From an uncultured Prevotellaceae bacterium (GTDB taxonomy: Bacteria; Bacteroidota; Bacteroidia; Bacteroidales; Bacteroidaceae), in assembly GCA_902761905.1 (NCBI GenBank), contig CACWMK010000003.1, forward strand, positions 28,795-92,794: 64,000 bases of DNA. Direction: 5' to 3'. The position numbers and the translations under genes were made by a program. Shown in pieces: positions 51,949-60,637 of the stretch. The notes below the pieces were generated by a model. It was not told the origin of the DNA and searched no databases. It saw nothing but the letters and a program-made list of their open reading frames with translations. Within the stretch, counting starts at the first letter, position 1; every line of letters begins with the position of its first letter.

Positions 51949-53265
51949 TTATTTCTTCTTTTCTGGATTGAACACAAGGGCGAACGACACACCTACAACC
52001 AATGCGAATGCAGCGAATATAAACCAGCAAGTGGCCCACTCGCCCTGCAGGAATCCGTTTTCCCAGTAACAATAATGATTCACTATCTCACCAGCGGCCA
52101 GTGTGCCAAAGGTGGCTCCAATACCATTGGTCATCATCATAAACAGTCCTTGAGCCGAAGCCTTGATACTTGGCTCGCACTCCTGATCGACGAAGATTCC
52201 GCCCGACACGTTGAAGAAGTCGAAAGCGACACCATAGACGATACAAGAAAGGATGAACATAATGACACCAGGCATAGCAGGATTTCCTACTCCGAAGAAT
52301 CCGAAGCGGAACACCCATGCAAACATCGACATCAGCATCACAATCTTGATACCATAACGCTTCAGGAAGAATGGTATCATGAGGATACAGAGTGCCTCGC
52401 TTATCTGCGAAATACTTGTGAGCAGTGTGGCATTGTTGGCAGCAAACGATGAGGCTACAGCAGCATCGGCACTACCCTTGAAACTGGTGATAAACGGACC
52501 GGCATAGCCATTTGTAACCTGCAGACACATACCCAGCAGAGCCGAGAAGATGAAGAACAGAGCCATCTGGCGGTTCTTAAACAACTTGAATGCATTCAGT
52601 CCAAGGCTCTCCACAAGTGATACCTTCTTCTCGTTCTTTACCACTCTACACATAGGCAGAGTGTAGCAATAGAAGCAAAGCAGAATGCTCAGTATGCCTG
52701 ATACAAAGAACTGCATGTAAGTGTACTGGAACTTATAGTTGCTGTCGGCCAAAGTCATTGAGAATGAACCATCCTGCCATACGGCGCAGTTAACAAACCA
52801 CATGGTTACGATAAAGCCCACGGTGCCAAGCACACGGATGGGTGGGAAATCCTTAACGGTGTCGAGTCCGTTATTTTTTAAAATAGTAAATGCGGTGGTA
52901 TTGGCCAGTGCAATAGTTGGCATGAAGAATGCGACACTAATGGTATACAGTGTGATGAAAAGCGACTTGTCAGCCAGTTCATTACCGAAACCAGCCTGAT
53001 AGCCCAGCCACCAGCATCCAAGCATAAAGCCTCCAGCAACCAGGTGGCAAAGTCCCAACAGTCGCTGTGGCTGTATATACTTATCGGCCACAATACCCAT
53101 CAGTGTGGGCATAAAGATACTAACGATACCCTGAATAGCATAGAACCACGAGATCTTGTCGCCAAGTCCGGCTACTCCTAGGTAGTTTCCCATACATGTA
53201 AGATAAGCTCCCCAGACAGCGAACTCCAGGAAGTTCATCAATGCTAAACGGAATTTCAGATTCAT
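51949..53265 (-). CDS. nucleoside permease (NHS/NupG-XapB family)
   Basis: A 438-residue, 12-helix major-facilitator protein of the nucleoside:H+ symporter family (MNLKFRLALMNFLEFAVWGA, YLTCMGNYLG, GIVSIFMPTLMGIVADKYIQ). It resembles NupG and XapB. In Bacteroidales these genes serve uptake of nucleosides. No nucleoside hydrolase or phosphorylase is next to it, so the substrate is open. It stands five bases behind the DUF4296 gene. Confidence 0.93.
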   Translation of the reverse strand: MNLKFRLALMNFLEFAVWGAYLTCMGNYLGVAGLGDKISWFYAIQGIVSIFMPTLMGIVADKYIQPQRLLGLCHLVAGGFMLGCWWLGYQAGFGNELADKSLFITLYTISVAFFMPTIALANTTAFTILKNNGLDTVKDFPPIRVLGTVGFIVTMWFVNCAVWQDGSFSMTLADSNYKFQYTYMQFFVSGILSILLCFYCYTLPMCRVVKNEKKVSLVESLGLNAFKLFKNRQMALFFIFSALLGMCLQVTNGYAGPFITSFKGSADAAVASSFAANNATLLTSISQISEALCILMIPFFLKRYGIKIVMLMSMFAWVFRFGFFGVGNPAMPGVIMFILSCIVYGVAFDFFNVSGGIFVDQECEPSIKASAQGLFMMMTNGIGATFGTLAAGEIVNHYCYWENGFLQGEWATCWFIFAAFALVVGVSFALVFNPEKKK

Positions 53266-53270
53266 AATTA

Positions 53271-54326
53271 TTACTTAGATATTGGTTTTACATTTTTATT
53301 TTTAGGCATTTTCTCCATCGGTGGCATCTTCTTCATCGGTGGCATCTTCTGCAACTTCTGCATCTTTTGCATTTCGCCCACCGTCATGGGTCGATCACCC
53401 ATTGGATGCGGACGATCACCCATTGGAATAGGACGATCACCCATACGATGTGGAGGTCTGTGCAGCGAATCAAATCTGGCCGAATCAGGCTTGTGCATTC
53501 GCATAGCAATACTGTCAGGCATCGAGTTATTAGGCACCACAGGATGTTCTATCACCTTATTGCGGAACTTATACAACTGAATGTTGTCAATGAATAGCAG
53601 GCACAGCTTATTGACATCATCCTTGGCAGGACGCATGCCACACATCACAAAGCCTTTGATTTCCTTTACCTTCTCCTTGCAATAAGGAATGCGCAGAGTT
53701 GTCAATCCGCTTCCCGAGATAGTGTTATACTGCTTGGTGGTACTGTCGTTGTCATAGGTTATGGCCAGATATGCCACAGCCTGTCGATTACCATTCTGCA
53801 TCAGCCAAGTGGTATTGAAACTCAGCATAAAACTATCTCCGGCATGGAATGTGGTGTCGGCCTTCTGACTGAACTGATAGAGATGATACGGACGGTCGTT
53901 GAGCAACATCAGTGCACGATTACCGGCCCACACATCAGCAGTATCACCATTAAGCGAGGCTGAGGCCATCATGGTAACGGCGTTGATAGCAGCACCACCA
54001 TATTTCTCTGATTCCTTATTCAGGCGCTCGCCCACATTCTTGTATATCTCCTGGAATCGGTCGGCACGAGTATAGTAATATACCAGACTTGAATCAAATT
54101 CTGCCTGACTCACGCCATGCTCCTTGAGCACAAGTTCAAAAGCAAGACGTTTCTGATAGTCGGTACTGTTCTCCTGCGAAACGATACCCTGAGCCAAGTG
54201 ATAGTCGTAGATAAGGTCTTCCATCTCGTCAGGTTGGATATACTTTGACGGTACTGTAGGTTTACAGCTGGTAATCATTACAGCAGTTGCAACCGTATAT
54301 ATAATATGTGTAACCTTAATCTTCAA
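53271..54326 (-). CDS. DUF4296 lipoprotein with tandem-repeat tail
   Basis: A 351-residue lipoprotein; the lipobox is in VMITSCKP (Cys21). The N-terminal 110 residues are the DUF4296 domain (PSKYIQPDEMEDLIYDYHLA, LKEHGVSQAEFDSSLVYYYT). The middle part is a beta-rich segment (STTKQYNTISGSGLTTLRIP). The end is repetitive: MGDRPIPMGDRPHPMGDRP, from a 21-base DNA repeat, followed by MPPMKKMPPMEKMP. It lies in the run ileS, dksA, lspA, DUF4296 common in Bacteroidales, overlapping lspA by 11 bases. Function unknown. Confidence 0.87.
   Translation of the reverse strand: MKIKVTHIIYTVATAVMITSCKPTVPSKYIQPDEMEDLIYDYHLAQGIVSQENSTDYQKRLAFELVLKEHGVSQAEFDSSLVYYYTRADRFQEIYKNVGERLNKESEKYGGAAINAVTMMASASLNGDTADVWAGNRALMLLNDRPYHLYQFSQKADTTFHAGDSFMLSFNTTWLMQNGNRQAVAYLAITYDNDSTTKQYNTISGSGLTTLRIPYCKEKVKEIKGFVMCGMRPAKDDVNKLCLLFIDNIQLYKFRNKVIEHPVVPNNSMPDSIAMRMHKPDSARFDSLHRPPHRMGDRPIPMGDRPHPMGDRPMTVGEMQKMQKLQKMPPMKKMPPMEKMPKNKNVKPISK
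53289..53455. repeat. coding tandem repeats in the DUF4296 gene tail
   Basis: About three 21-base units (53392-53455) encode MGDRP(I/H/M)P-type heptapeptides, and about two 24-base-like units (53305-53345) encode KMPPM repeats. Repeat number may vary between strains. Confidence 0.7.
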
Positions 54327-54966
54327 CTTTCTCTTCCTCTTCTTTCTTAACTGATATTTTACTTATTTCCTCTCGATAAAACAGCAGCAGCAAAACAACA
54401 CTGACACTGATGCTTGCATCGGCAAAATTGAACACAGGACTAAAGAATACGAAGTGATCACCACCCACCATCGGCACCCATGTGGGCCACTCTGTCTCAA
54501 TCAGCGGGAAGTAGAACATATCTACCACCTTACCCATCAGAAACGGAGCGTAGCCCGTACCGAATGGAACGAAATACGACACATAATTGGGCGATGACTC
54601 GTTGAAAATCAGTCCATAGAACATACAGTCTATCAGATTTCCAGCGGCTCCAGCCAGCACCATCGACAGACAGACTATATAGCCGGTTCGTGCATTCTGC
54701 TTGACCTGTTTCCAGATATAATATCCCAAGAAACAGATGGCTGCAACGCGGAACAGCGAGAGAATGATCTTGCTGCCCAACTGCATACCGAAGGCCATAC
54801 CCATATTCTCGATAAAGGTGATGTAGAACCAGTCTGTGATATGGATGCTGTCATGAAGCGGCATCGATGTCTTAACCCAGATCTTGATAATCTGGTCAAC
54901 AAGCAGAATGGCGACTGTAATTAAAGCCGCCAATCTGCCTTTAGTGATAAGAGATTTCGTAGTCAC
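54316..54966 (-). CDS. lspA: lipoprotein signal peptidase
   Basis: A 216-residue membrane aspartyl protease that removes signal peptides from prolipoproteins. The catalytic Asp pair is visible in AGNLIDCMFYG and FNFADASISVSVV, and four membrane helices flank them. A periplasmic segment between (FNESSPNYVSYFVPFGTG and the following WPTWVPMVGGDHFVFF) is longer than in Proteobacteria, as usual here, and an acidic Lys/Glu tail ends the protein. It overlaps dksA by four bases and DUF4296 by 11. Confidence 0.97.
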   Translation of the reverse strand: MTTKSLITKGRLAALITVAILLVDQIIKIWVKTSMPLHDSIHITDWFYITFIENMGMAFGMQLGSKIILSLFRVAAICFLGYYIWKQVKQNARTGYIVCLSMVLAGAAGNLIDCMFYGLIFNESSPNYVSYFVPFGTGYAPFLMGKVVDMFYFPLIETEWPTWVPMVGGDHFVFFSPVFNFADASISVSVVLLLLFYREEISKISVKKEEEEKVED

Positions 54967-55343
54967 TTCTTCTGGTTCAGCTTAGACTCAACACTCAGGG
55001 TTGCATGAGGAACGGCGCGCAGACGCTCCTTTGGAATAAGCTTACCTGTGATACGGTCGATGCCATAAGTCTTGTTCTCGATACGAATCAGAGCAGCCTT
55101 CAGTCCCTGAATAAACTTCTGCTGGCGGGCTGCCATAGATATGAGCTCTTCCTTCGACTGGGTAGCACTACCCTCCTCCAATGCCTTGTAGGTGGGTGAT
55201 GTATCATCTACGTCGTTGCTGTCCTCGTTGGTGAGCACACGCATCATCTGTTCGTAATCACGCTTGGCCAAAGCCATCTTCTCATTTATAATCTGACGGA
55301 ACTCTTCGAGCTCTTCATCAGTATAGCGAGTCTTCTCTGCCAT
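54963..55343 (-). CDS. cysteine-free DksA/TraR-family regulator
   Basis: A 126-residue protein of the DksA/TraR family. The coiled-coil hairpin (about residues 20-95, with the tip DTSPTYKALE) and the C-terminal IDRITGKLIPKERLRAVPHA are conserved, but every zinc-finger cysteine is lost: there is no Cys in the protein. Bacteroidota members and DksA2 of Pseudomonas also lack a full zinc finger, so function through the RNA polymerase secondary channel is still plausible. It sits between ileS and lspA in a growth-linked run. Confidence 0.9.
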   Translation of the reverse strand: MAEKTRYTDEELEEFRQIINEKMALAKRDYEQMMRVLTNEDSNDVDDTSPTYKALEEGSATQSKEELISMAARQQKFIQGLKAALIRIENKTYGIDRITGKLIPKERLRAVPHATLSVESKLNQKK

Positions 55344-55360
55344 AATACTTTAGTTATTGA

Positions 55361-58300
55361 TTAATTATTCTTTGTTACGGTTATATTCAACTTGAAGTCA
55401 TCGAACTCAACTTCCTGACCCTCATTAGGTTGTAGAGTAATATTGTCGGCCAGAACCTGAGTCTTGATGTAGTCAGCAAAGCTGTCCACAGCCTTCTTCA
55501 CATCATCGTTTGGAGCGATGGTCACGTTGATACGATCGGTGATCTCGAATCCACTCTCCTTACGGATGTTCTGAATACGGTTGATGAGCTCGCGGGCCAT
55601 ACCCTCGTTCTTCAACTCGTCGGTGAGTTCCACCTCGAGAGCCACTGTGAGGTTACCCTCATTAGCTACCAGCCAACCTGGGATGTCTTCGCTGATAATC
55701 TCAACGTCGACAGCCTCTACGGTGATATCCTGACCCTCCACATTGATACCGATGGCACCCTGCTTCTCGAGCTCGGCAATCTGCTCCTGACTGAGGGCAT
55801 CCATTGCGGCAGCAACACTCTTCATGAGCTTGCCGAACTTCTTACCCATGGTACGGAAGTTACACTTCACCTTCTTAACCAGCACGCCGGCACCCTCAAC
55901 GAAGCGCAGCTCCTTCACGTTCACCTCGTTCATAATCAGGTCCTTCACTGCCTCGATATGCTTCTTCTGAGTATCGTCGACAGCAGGAATCATGATGGCC
56001 TGCAGTGGCTGACGCACCTTGATGTTCACCTTACGACGCAGAGCCAGAACCATTGAGGTTATCTTCTGCGCCATCTGCATACGAGCCTCGAGATCCTTGT
56101 CGATCTGTGCCTCATCGGCAGCTGGGAACTTATCCAGATGTACAGAGTCGAGCTCACCACCCAGGTCCTTATACAGCTGGTCGGCATAGAAAGGAGCGAA
56201 TGGAGCCAGCAACTTGGCTACTGTCATCAGGCAGGTATAAAGTGTCTGATATGCCGAGAGCTTATCCTCGCTCATCTCCTTACCCCAGAAACGTTTGCGG
56301 TTCAATCTAACAAACCAGTTACTCAGGTCGTCGTTTACAAACGCGTCGATCAGTCGGCCAGCGCGGGTTGGATCATATCCGTCAAGCTCCTTCTCAACAC
56401 CCTTAATCAGTGTGTTCAGACATGACAGAATCCAGCGGTCGATCTCAGGACGCTTCTCGAATGCCACCTGTGCTGCAGTTGGGTCGAAACCGTCCACATT
56501 AGCATACAGAGCAAAGAAGCTGTAGGTGTTGTAAAGTGTTCCGAAGAACTTACGACGCACCTCGTCTACTCCCTCTGGGTCGAACTTCAGGTTGTCCCAA
56601 GGCTCCGAGTTGGTCATCATATACAGGCGTACAGCATCGCTACCATACTTGCCTATCATATCAAATGGGTTAACCACGTTACCCACGTGCTTCGACATCT
56701 TGTTACCCTTGGCATCGAGCACCAGTCCTGAAGAAATTACATTCTTGAATGCTACTGAGTCGAATATCATAGTAGCAATAGCGTGCAGAGTGAAGAACCA
56801 ACCACGAGTCTGGTCTACACCCTCGTTGATAAAGTCGCAAGGGAATGCGATACCCTTATCAATCAGGTCCTTATTCTCGAATGGATAGTGAATCTGTGCG
56901 TAAGGCATCGAACCAGAATCAAACCAAACGTCGATCAGGTCGGTCTCGCGCTTCATTGGCTTACCGCTCTCTGACACCAGTACGATATTATCTACGTATG
57001 GACGGTGCAGGTCGATCTTGTCGTAGTTCTCCTTCGACATATCGCCAGGCACAAATCCATTGTCCTTCAGTGGGTTGCTCTGCATTATTCCAGCCTCTAC
57101 AGCCTTCTCTATCTCGTTGTAGAGCTGCTCTACGCTGCCGATACAGATTTCCTTGCCGTCCTCATCACGCCAGATTGGGAGTGGTGTACCCCAGAAACGT
57201 GAGCGCGACAGGTTCCAGTCGTTCAGGTTCTCAAGCCAGTTACCAAAGCGACCAGTACCAGTCGACTCTGGCTGCCAATTGATAGTCTTGTTCAGCTCGA
57301 ACATACGGTCCTTCTTAGCTGTTGAGCGGATGAACCAGCTGTCCAGAGGATAGTAAAGCACAGGCTTATCAGTACGCCAGCAGTGAGGATAGTTGTGTAC
57401 GTGCTTCTCAATCTTGAGTGCAGTACCCTCCTGCTTCATCTCCATACAGATCACGATGTTCAGGTCCTCAGCCTTGGCTGCAGCCTGCTCGTCATACTTA
57501 CCATCCTTGTTAAACTCGGGTGCGTAGGCGTTCTTCACGTAGTCGCCGGCGTGGTGACCGTATGCCTTAACATCTACGCAGTTCTTCACAAAGTTATCAT
57601 CGAGCTCGTCCACCACATAGTACTTACCCTGCAGGTCGACCATAGGACGAGTTTCACCTTTCTTATTTATAAGGAACAGGCTTGGGATGTGAGCATCCTT
57701 AGCCACCTTGGCGTCGTCGGCACCGAATGTAGGAGCGATATGCACGATACCGGCACCATCCTCAGTTGTCACATAGTCGCCAGGGATCACGCGGAAAGCC
57801 TCGCTCTCCATCTCTACAAACTGATCCTTGCCGTTCTCGCCTGCGAACACCTTCTCAGGATGAGCAGCAGCATACTCCTTCACGTAGTCGGCAGCATTCT
57901 GATCGAGCTTAGCCGAAGGCTTAACCCAAGGCATCAGCTGCTGATACTTCATACCTACCAGCTCCTCACCAGTGTAATGACCTACGATACGATAAGGCAC
58001 GAACTTCTCGCCCTTATTATACTCAGGCATCTCGTCGCCATCAGTCATATTTCCCTCTGGAGCCAGATAAGCATTCAGACGGCTCTCAGCCAGAATGATT
58101 GTTATCTTCTCGCCGTTGTAGGCATTGTATGTCTCCACAGCCACGTAGTCGATCTTAGGACCTACGCAGAGAGCTGTGTTCGAAGGCAGTGTCCAAGGAG
58201 TAGTTGTCCAAGCCACGAAGTAAGGAGTACCCCACTTGGTCCACTCTTCCTTAGGATTCAGCGCCTTAAACAGAGCTGTAACAGTGGTATCCTTCACATC

Positions 58301-58924
58301 GCGATAGCAACCGGGCTGGTTCAGCTCGTGCGAGCTCAGACCGGTACCTGCACCTGGTGAATATGGCTGGATGGTGTAGCCCTTATAGAGCAGTCCCTTG
58401 TCGTAGAACTGCTGCAGCAACCACCACAGAGTCTCGATATACTTGTTGTCGTAAGTGATATAAGGATTGTCCAGATCTACGAAATATCCCATCTTCTCGG
58501 TAAGATCGCGCCACTCCTGTGTGAACATCATCACATTCTCGCGACACTTCTTATTGTAATCCTCAGTAGAGATATACTTGTCTGATGCCTTGTTGTCGAT
58601 ATCAGCCTTGGTAATACCCAGTTCCTTCTCAACGCCCAGCTCTACGGGCAGTCCGTGAGTATCCCAACCAGCCTTACGCTTCACCTGATAACCCTTCATC
58701 GTCTTATAACGGTTGAAGGTATCCTTGATGGTACGAGCCAGCACGTGGTGAATACCAGGATGACCGTTTGCCGAGGGAGGTCCCTCGAAGAATACAAACT
58801 GTGGACATCCCTCACGTTCGTCAACCGAACGCCAGAATACGTTCTTCTCGCGCCACATCTCCAGGATATCATTGTTCACCTGGGTCAGATTCAAGCCGTT
58901 ATGTTCTGCAAACTTCTTTGCCAT
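55361..58924 (-). CDS. ileS: isoleucyl-tRNA synthetase
   Basis: An 1187-residue class I synthetase of the long IleS type. HIGH-equivalent PSANGHPGIHHVLAR and the loop GNKMSKHVGN (KMSKH in place of KMSKS) are visible; the CP1 editing domain lies near residues 180-400 and the C-terminal anticodon-binding part has the WFVRLNRKRFWG motif. The KMSKH/KMSKR variant and the long C-terminus are typical of the eukaryotic-like IleS2 clade, which is linked to mupirocin resistance; this is inference. It has its own promoter and leads the run to the nucleoside permease. Confidence 0.97.
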   Translation of the reverse strand: MAKKFAEHNGLNLTQVNNDILEMWREKNVFWRSVDEREGCPQFVFFEGPPSANGHPGIHHVLARTIKDTFNRYKTMKGYQVKRKAGWDTHGLPVELGVEKELGITKADIDNKASDKYISTEDYNKKCRENVMMFTQEWRDLTEKMGYFVDLDNPYITYDNKYIETLWWLLQQFYDKGLLYKGYTIQPYSPGAGTGLSSHELNQPGCYRDVKDTTVTALFKALNPKEEWTKWGTPYFVAWTTTPWTLPSNTALCVGPKIDYVAVETYNAYNGEKITIILAESRLNAYLAPEGNMTDGDEMPEYNKGEKFVPYRIVGHYTGEELVGMKYQQLMPWVKPSAKLDQNAADYVKEYAAAHPEKVFAGENGKDQFVEMESEAFRVIPGDYVTTEDGAGIVHIAPTFGADDAKVAKDAHIPSLFLINKKGETRPMVDLQGKYYVVDELDDNFVKNCVDVKAYGHHAGDYVKNAYAPEFNKDGKYDEQAAAKAEDLNIVICMEMKQEGTALKIEKHVHNYPHCWRTDKPVLYYPLDSWFIRSTAKKDRMFELNKTINWQPESTGTGRFGNWLENLNDWNLSRSRFWGTPLPIWRDEDGKEICIGSVEQLYNEIEKAVEAGIMQSNPLKDNGFVPGDMSKENYDKIDLHRPYVDNIVLVSESGKPMKRETDLIDVWFDSGSMPYAQIHYPFENKDLIDKGIAFPCDFINEGVDQTRGWFFTLHAIATMIFDSVAFKNVISSGLVLDAKGNKMSKHVGNVVNPFDMIGKYGSDAVRLYMMTNSEPWDNLKFDPEGVDEVRRKFFGTLYNTYSFFALYANVDGFDPTAAQVAFEKRPEIDRWILSCLNTLIKGVEKELDGYDPTRAGRLIDAFVNDDLSNWFVRLNRKRFWGKEMSEDKLSAYQTLYTCLMTVAKLLAPFAPFYADQLYKDLGGELDSVHLDKFPAADEAQIDKDLEARMQMAQKITSMVLALRRKVNIKVRQPLQAIMIPAVDDTQKKHIEAVKDLIMNEVNVKELRFVEGAGVLVKKVKCNFRTMGKKFGKLMKSVAAAMDALSQEQIAELEKQGAIGINVEGQDITVEAVDVEIISEDIPGWLVANEGNLTVALEVELTDELKNEGMARELINRIQNIRKESGFEITDRINVTIAPNDDVKKAVDSFADYIKTQVLADNITLQPNEGQEVEFDDFKLNITVTKNN

Positions 58925-58971
58925 ATCCTACTTTTTTAGCTTCTATATTTTAACCTTTATTATTTAGCGTG

Positions 58972-59003
58972 CAAAGGTAGTGAAAATATCTGACCTGACC
59001 AAA
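58972..59003 (-). promoter_or_regulatory. promoter of ileS
   Basis: TTTG (59000-59003) and TACCTTTG (58972-58979), minus strand, are exactly 20 bp apart, 48 bases before the start. No T-box leader is visible. Confidence 0.75.
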
Positions 59004-59048
59004 GAAATAATTAATTTTAAGATTTATAGTCGAAAAAATGGGCATAAA

Positions 59049-59080
59049 TTTCGTTTTTACAAATTAATTATGTATATTTG
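59049..59080 (+). promoter_or_regulatory. promoter of dcuB
   Basis: TTTC (59049-59052, near consensus) and TATATTTG (59073-59080) are 20 bp apart. It is back to back with the ileS promoter. Confidence 0.55.
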
Positions 59081-59129
59081 CACACAGAATTCCAATAATT
59101 ATAACTTAAAACGATCTATTTTTTAACGT

Positions 59130-60578
59130 ATGATTACATTTACAATGATTCTGCAGCTCTGCATTGTACTAGGAGCACTGTGGGTAGGCTCTCGTTATGG
59201 TAGTTTGGCCTTGGGAGCTATTTCGGGTATCGGTTTGGCGATACTGGTGTTCGGTTTCGGACTGAAACCCGGCACACCACCAACCGACGTTATTTACATC
59301 ATCATTGCAGCAGTGACGTGTGCTGGTATCATGCAGGCATCGGGCGGTATGGACTGGTTGATTCAGATAGCCGAAAAACTGCTGCGCAAGCATCCTGATC
59401 ACATCACAATCTTTGCTCCGCTGTGTACGTTCTTCCTGACCGTGCTGGTAGGAACAGGTCATGTGGTTTATACCCTGATGCCCATCATCTGCGACATCGC
59501 CCTGAAGAAAGGCATCCGCCCGGAGCGCCCATGCGGTGTGGCATCTATCGCATCGCAGGTAGGTATCACCTGTTCGCCTATCGCTGCTGCAGTTGTAGCA
59601 TTCGTAACCATCTCTAATGCAAACCATTTCGACATCACCATCCCTCGCGTGCTCATGGTTTCTATCCCAGCTTGCGTGTCCGGACTGATGGCAGCAGCTG
59701 CTGCTTCTTATCATCGTGGCCTCGACCTCGATAAGGATCCTGAGTTCCAGAAGAAGATTGCCGATCCTGTTCAGCGCGAGTACATCTATGGCTCAAACGC
59801 CACTACTCTCGACAAGCAGATCCCACAGTCGGCTAAGAATGCCGTATTTATCTTCCTAGGTGCTCTGGCCATTATCGTTATGTTTGCTGCCCTGCCCGAC
59901 TTGTTGCCATCTTACCCAACCGTTAAGGCAGTGAAGGGTGCTGGCGACCTGACACTTGCAAGCGGCGTCACCATCTCGTCTTCGGCATTGGCTAAAGCAG
60001 GCGTTGTGGCCGAAGGATTTACCGAGAAAGGTATGGTCGACCTGAAGATGAATCTCGTCATCCAGATTGTGATGATTTCGGCCGCCGCCCTGATGATTAT
60101 CTTCTGTAAGGCCCAGCCCAAGAAGGCCGTTGCAGGTCCTGTCTGGCAGTCAGGTATGGTGGCTGTAGTAGCTATCTACGGTATTGCCTGGCTAGCCGAT
60201 ACATATTTCTCAAACTACATGAACGAGATGCAGGCTATGCTGGCCGACATCGTTAAAGAGTATCCATGGAGTATCGCCATCGTGTTCTTCCTGGTATCTG
60301 TGCTCATCAACTCTCAGGGCGCAGTAGTTGTAGCCATGTTGCCGCTGGCATATAAGCTGGGCATCCCTGGCCCAGTGCTGCTTGGCGTACTGCCTGCAGT
60401 CTACGGCTACTTCTTCATCCCTAACTACCCATCGGATATCGCTACCGTCAACTTCGACCGTTCGGGTACCACAGTGATCGGTAAATACCTGTTGAACCAC
60501 TCATTCATGATGCCTGGACTCATCAGCGTAATTACCTCAACGATAGTAGCTTATCTGCTCACTACAATAATCTACTAA
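59130..60578 (+). CDS. dcuB: anaerobic C4-dicarboxylate transporter
   Basis: A 482-residue membrane protein with about ten helices of the Dcu family (QLCIVLGALWVGSRYGSLAL, GIMQASGGMDWLIQIAEKLL, VGTGHVVYTLMPIICDIALK, ASQVGITCSPIAAAVVAFV). It exchanges fumarate, succinate, malate or aspartate. It is longer than E. coli DcuB (446 residues) because of an extra segment near residues 240-310. It fits a succinate-producing fermentation with fumarate respiration and Rnf. It has its own promoter and terminator. Confidence 0.96.
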   Translation: MITFTMILQLCIVLGALWVGSRYGSLALGAISGIGLAILVFGFGLKPGTPPTDVIYIIIAAVTCAGIMQASGGMDWLIQIAEKLLRKHPDHITIFAPLCTFFLTVLVGTGHVVYTLMPIICDIALKKGIRPERPCGVASIASQVGITCSPIAAAVVAFVTISNANHFDITIPRVLMVSIPACVSGLMAAAAASYHRGLDLDKDPEFQKKIADPVQREYIYGSNATTLDKQIPQSAKNAVFIFLGALAIIVMFAALPDLLPSYPTVKAVKGAGDLTLASGVTISSSALAKAGVVAEGFTEKGMVDLKMNLVIQIVMISAAALMIIFCKAQPKKAVAGPVWQSGMVAVVAIYGIAWLADTYFSNYMNEMQAMLADIVKEYPWSIAIVFFLVSVLINSQGAVVVAMLPLAYKLGIPGPVLLGVLPAVYGYFFIPNYPSDIATVNFDRSGTTVIGKYLLNHSFMMPGLISVITSTIVAYLLTTIIY

Positions 60579-60586
60579 GAGCAAAA

Positions 60587-60622
60587 AGAACCCTCGCACA
60601 CATCGTGCGAGGGCTTCTTTTT
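60587..60622. terminator. bidirectional terminator between dcuB and the mutase gene
   Basis: CCCTCGCAC (60591-60599) pairs with GTGCGAGGG (60605-60613), flanked by AGAA and TTCT, then a run of T; AAAAAG precedes it for the opposite direction. Confidence 0.88.
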
Positions 60623-60637
60623 TTTATGCTTATTCGC

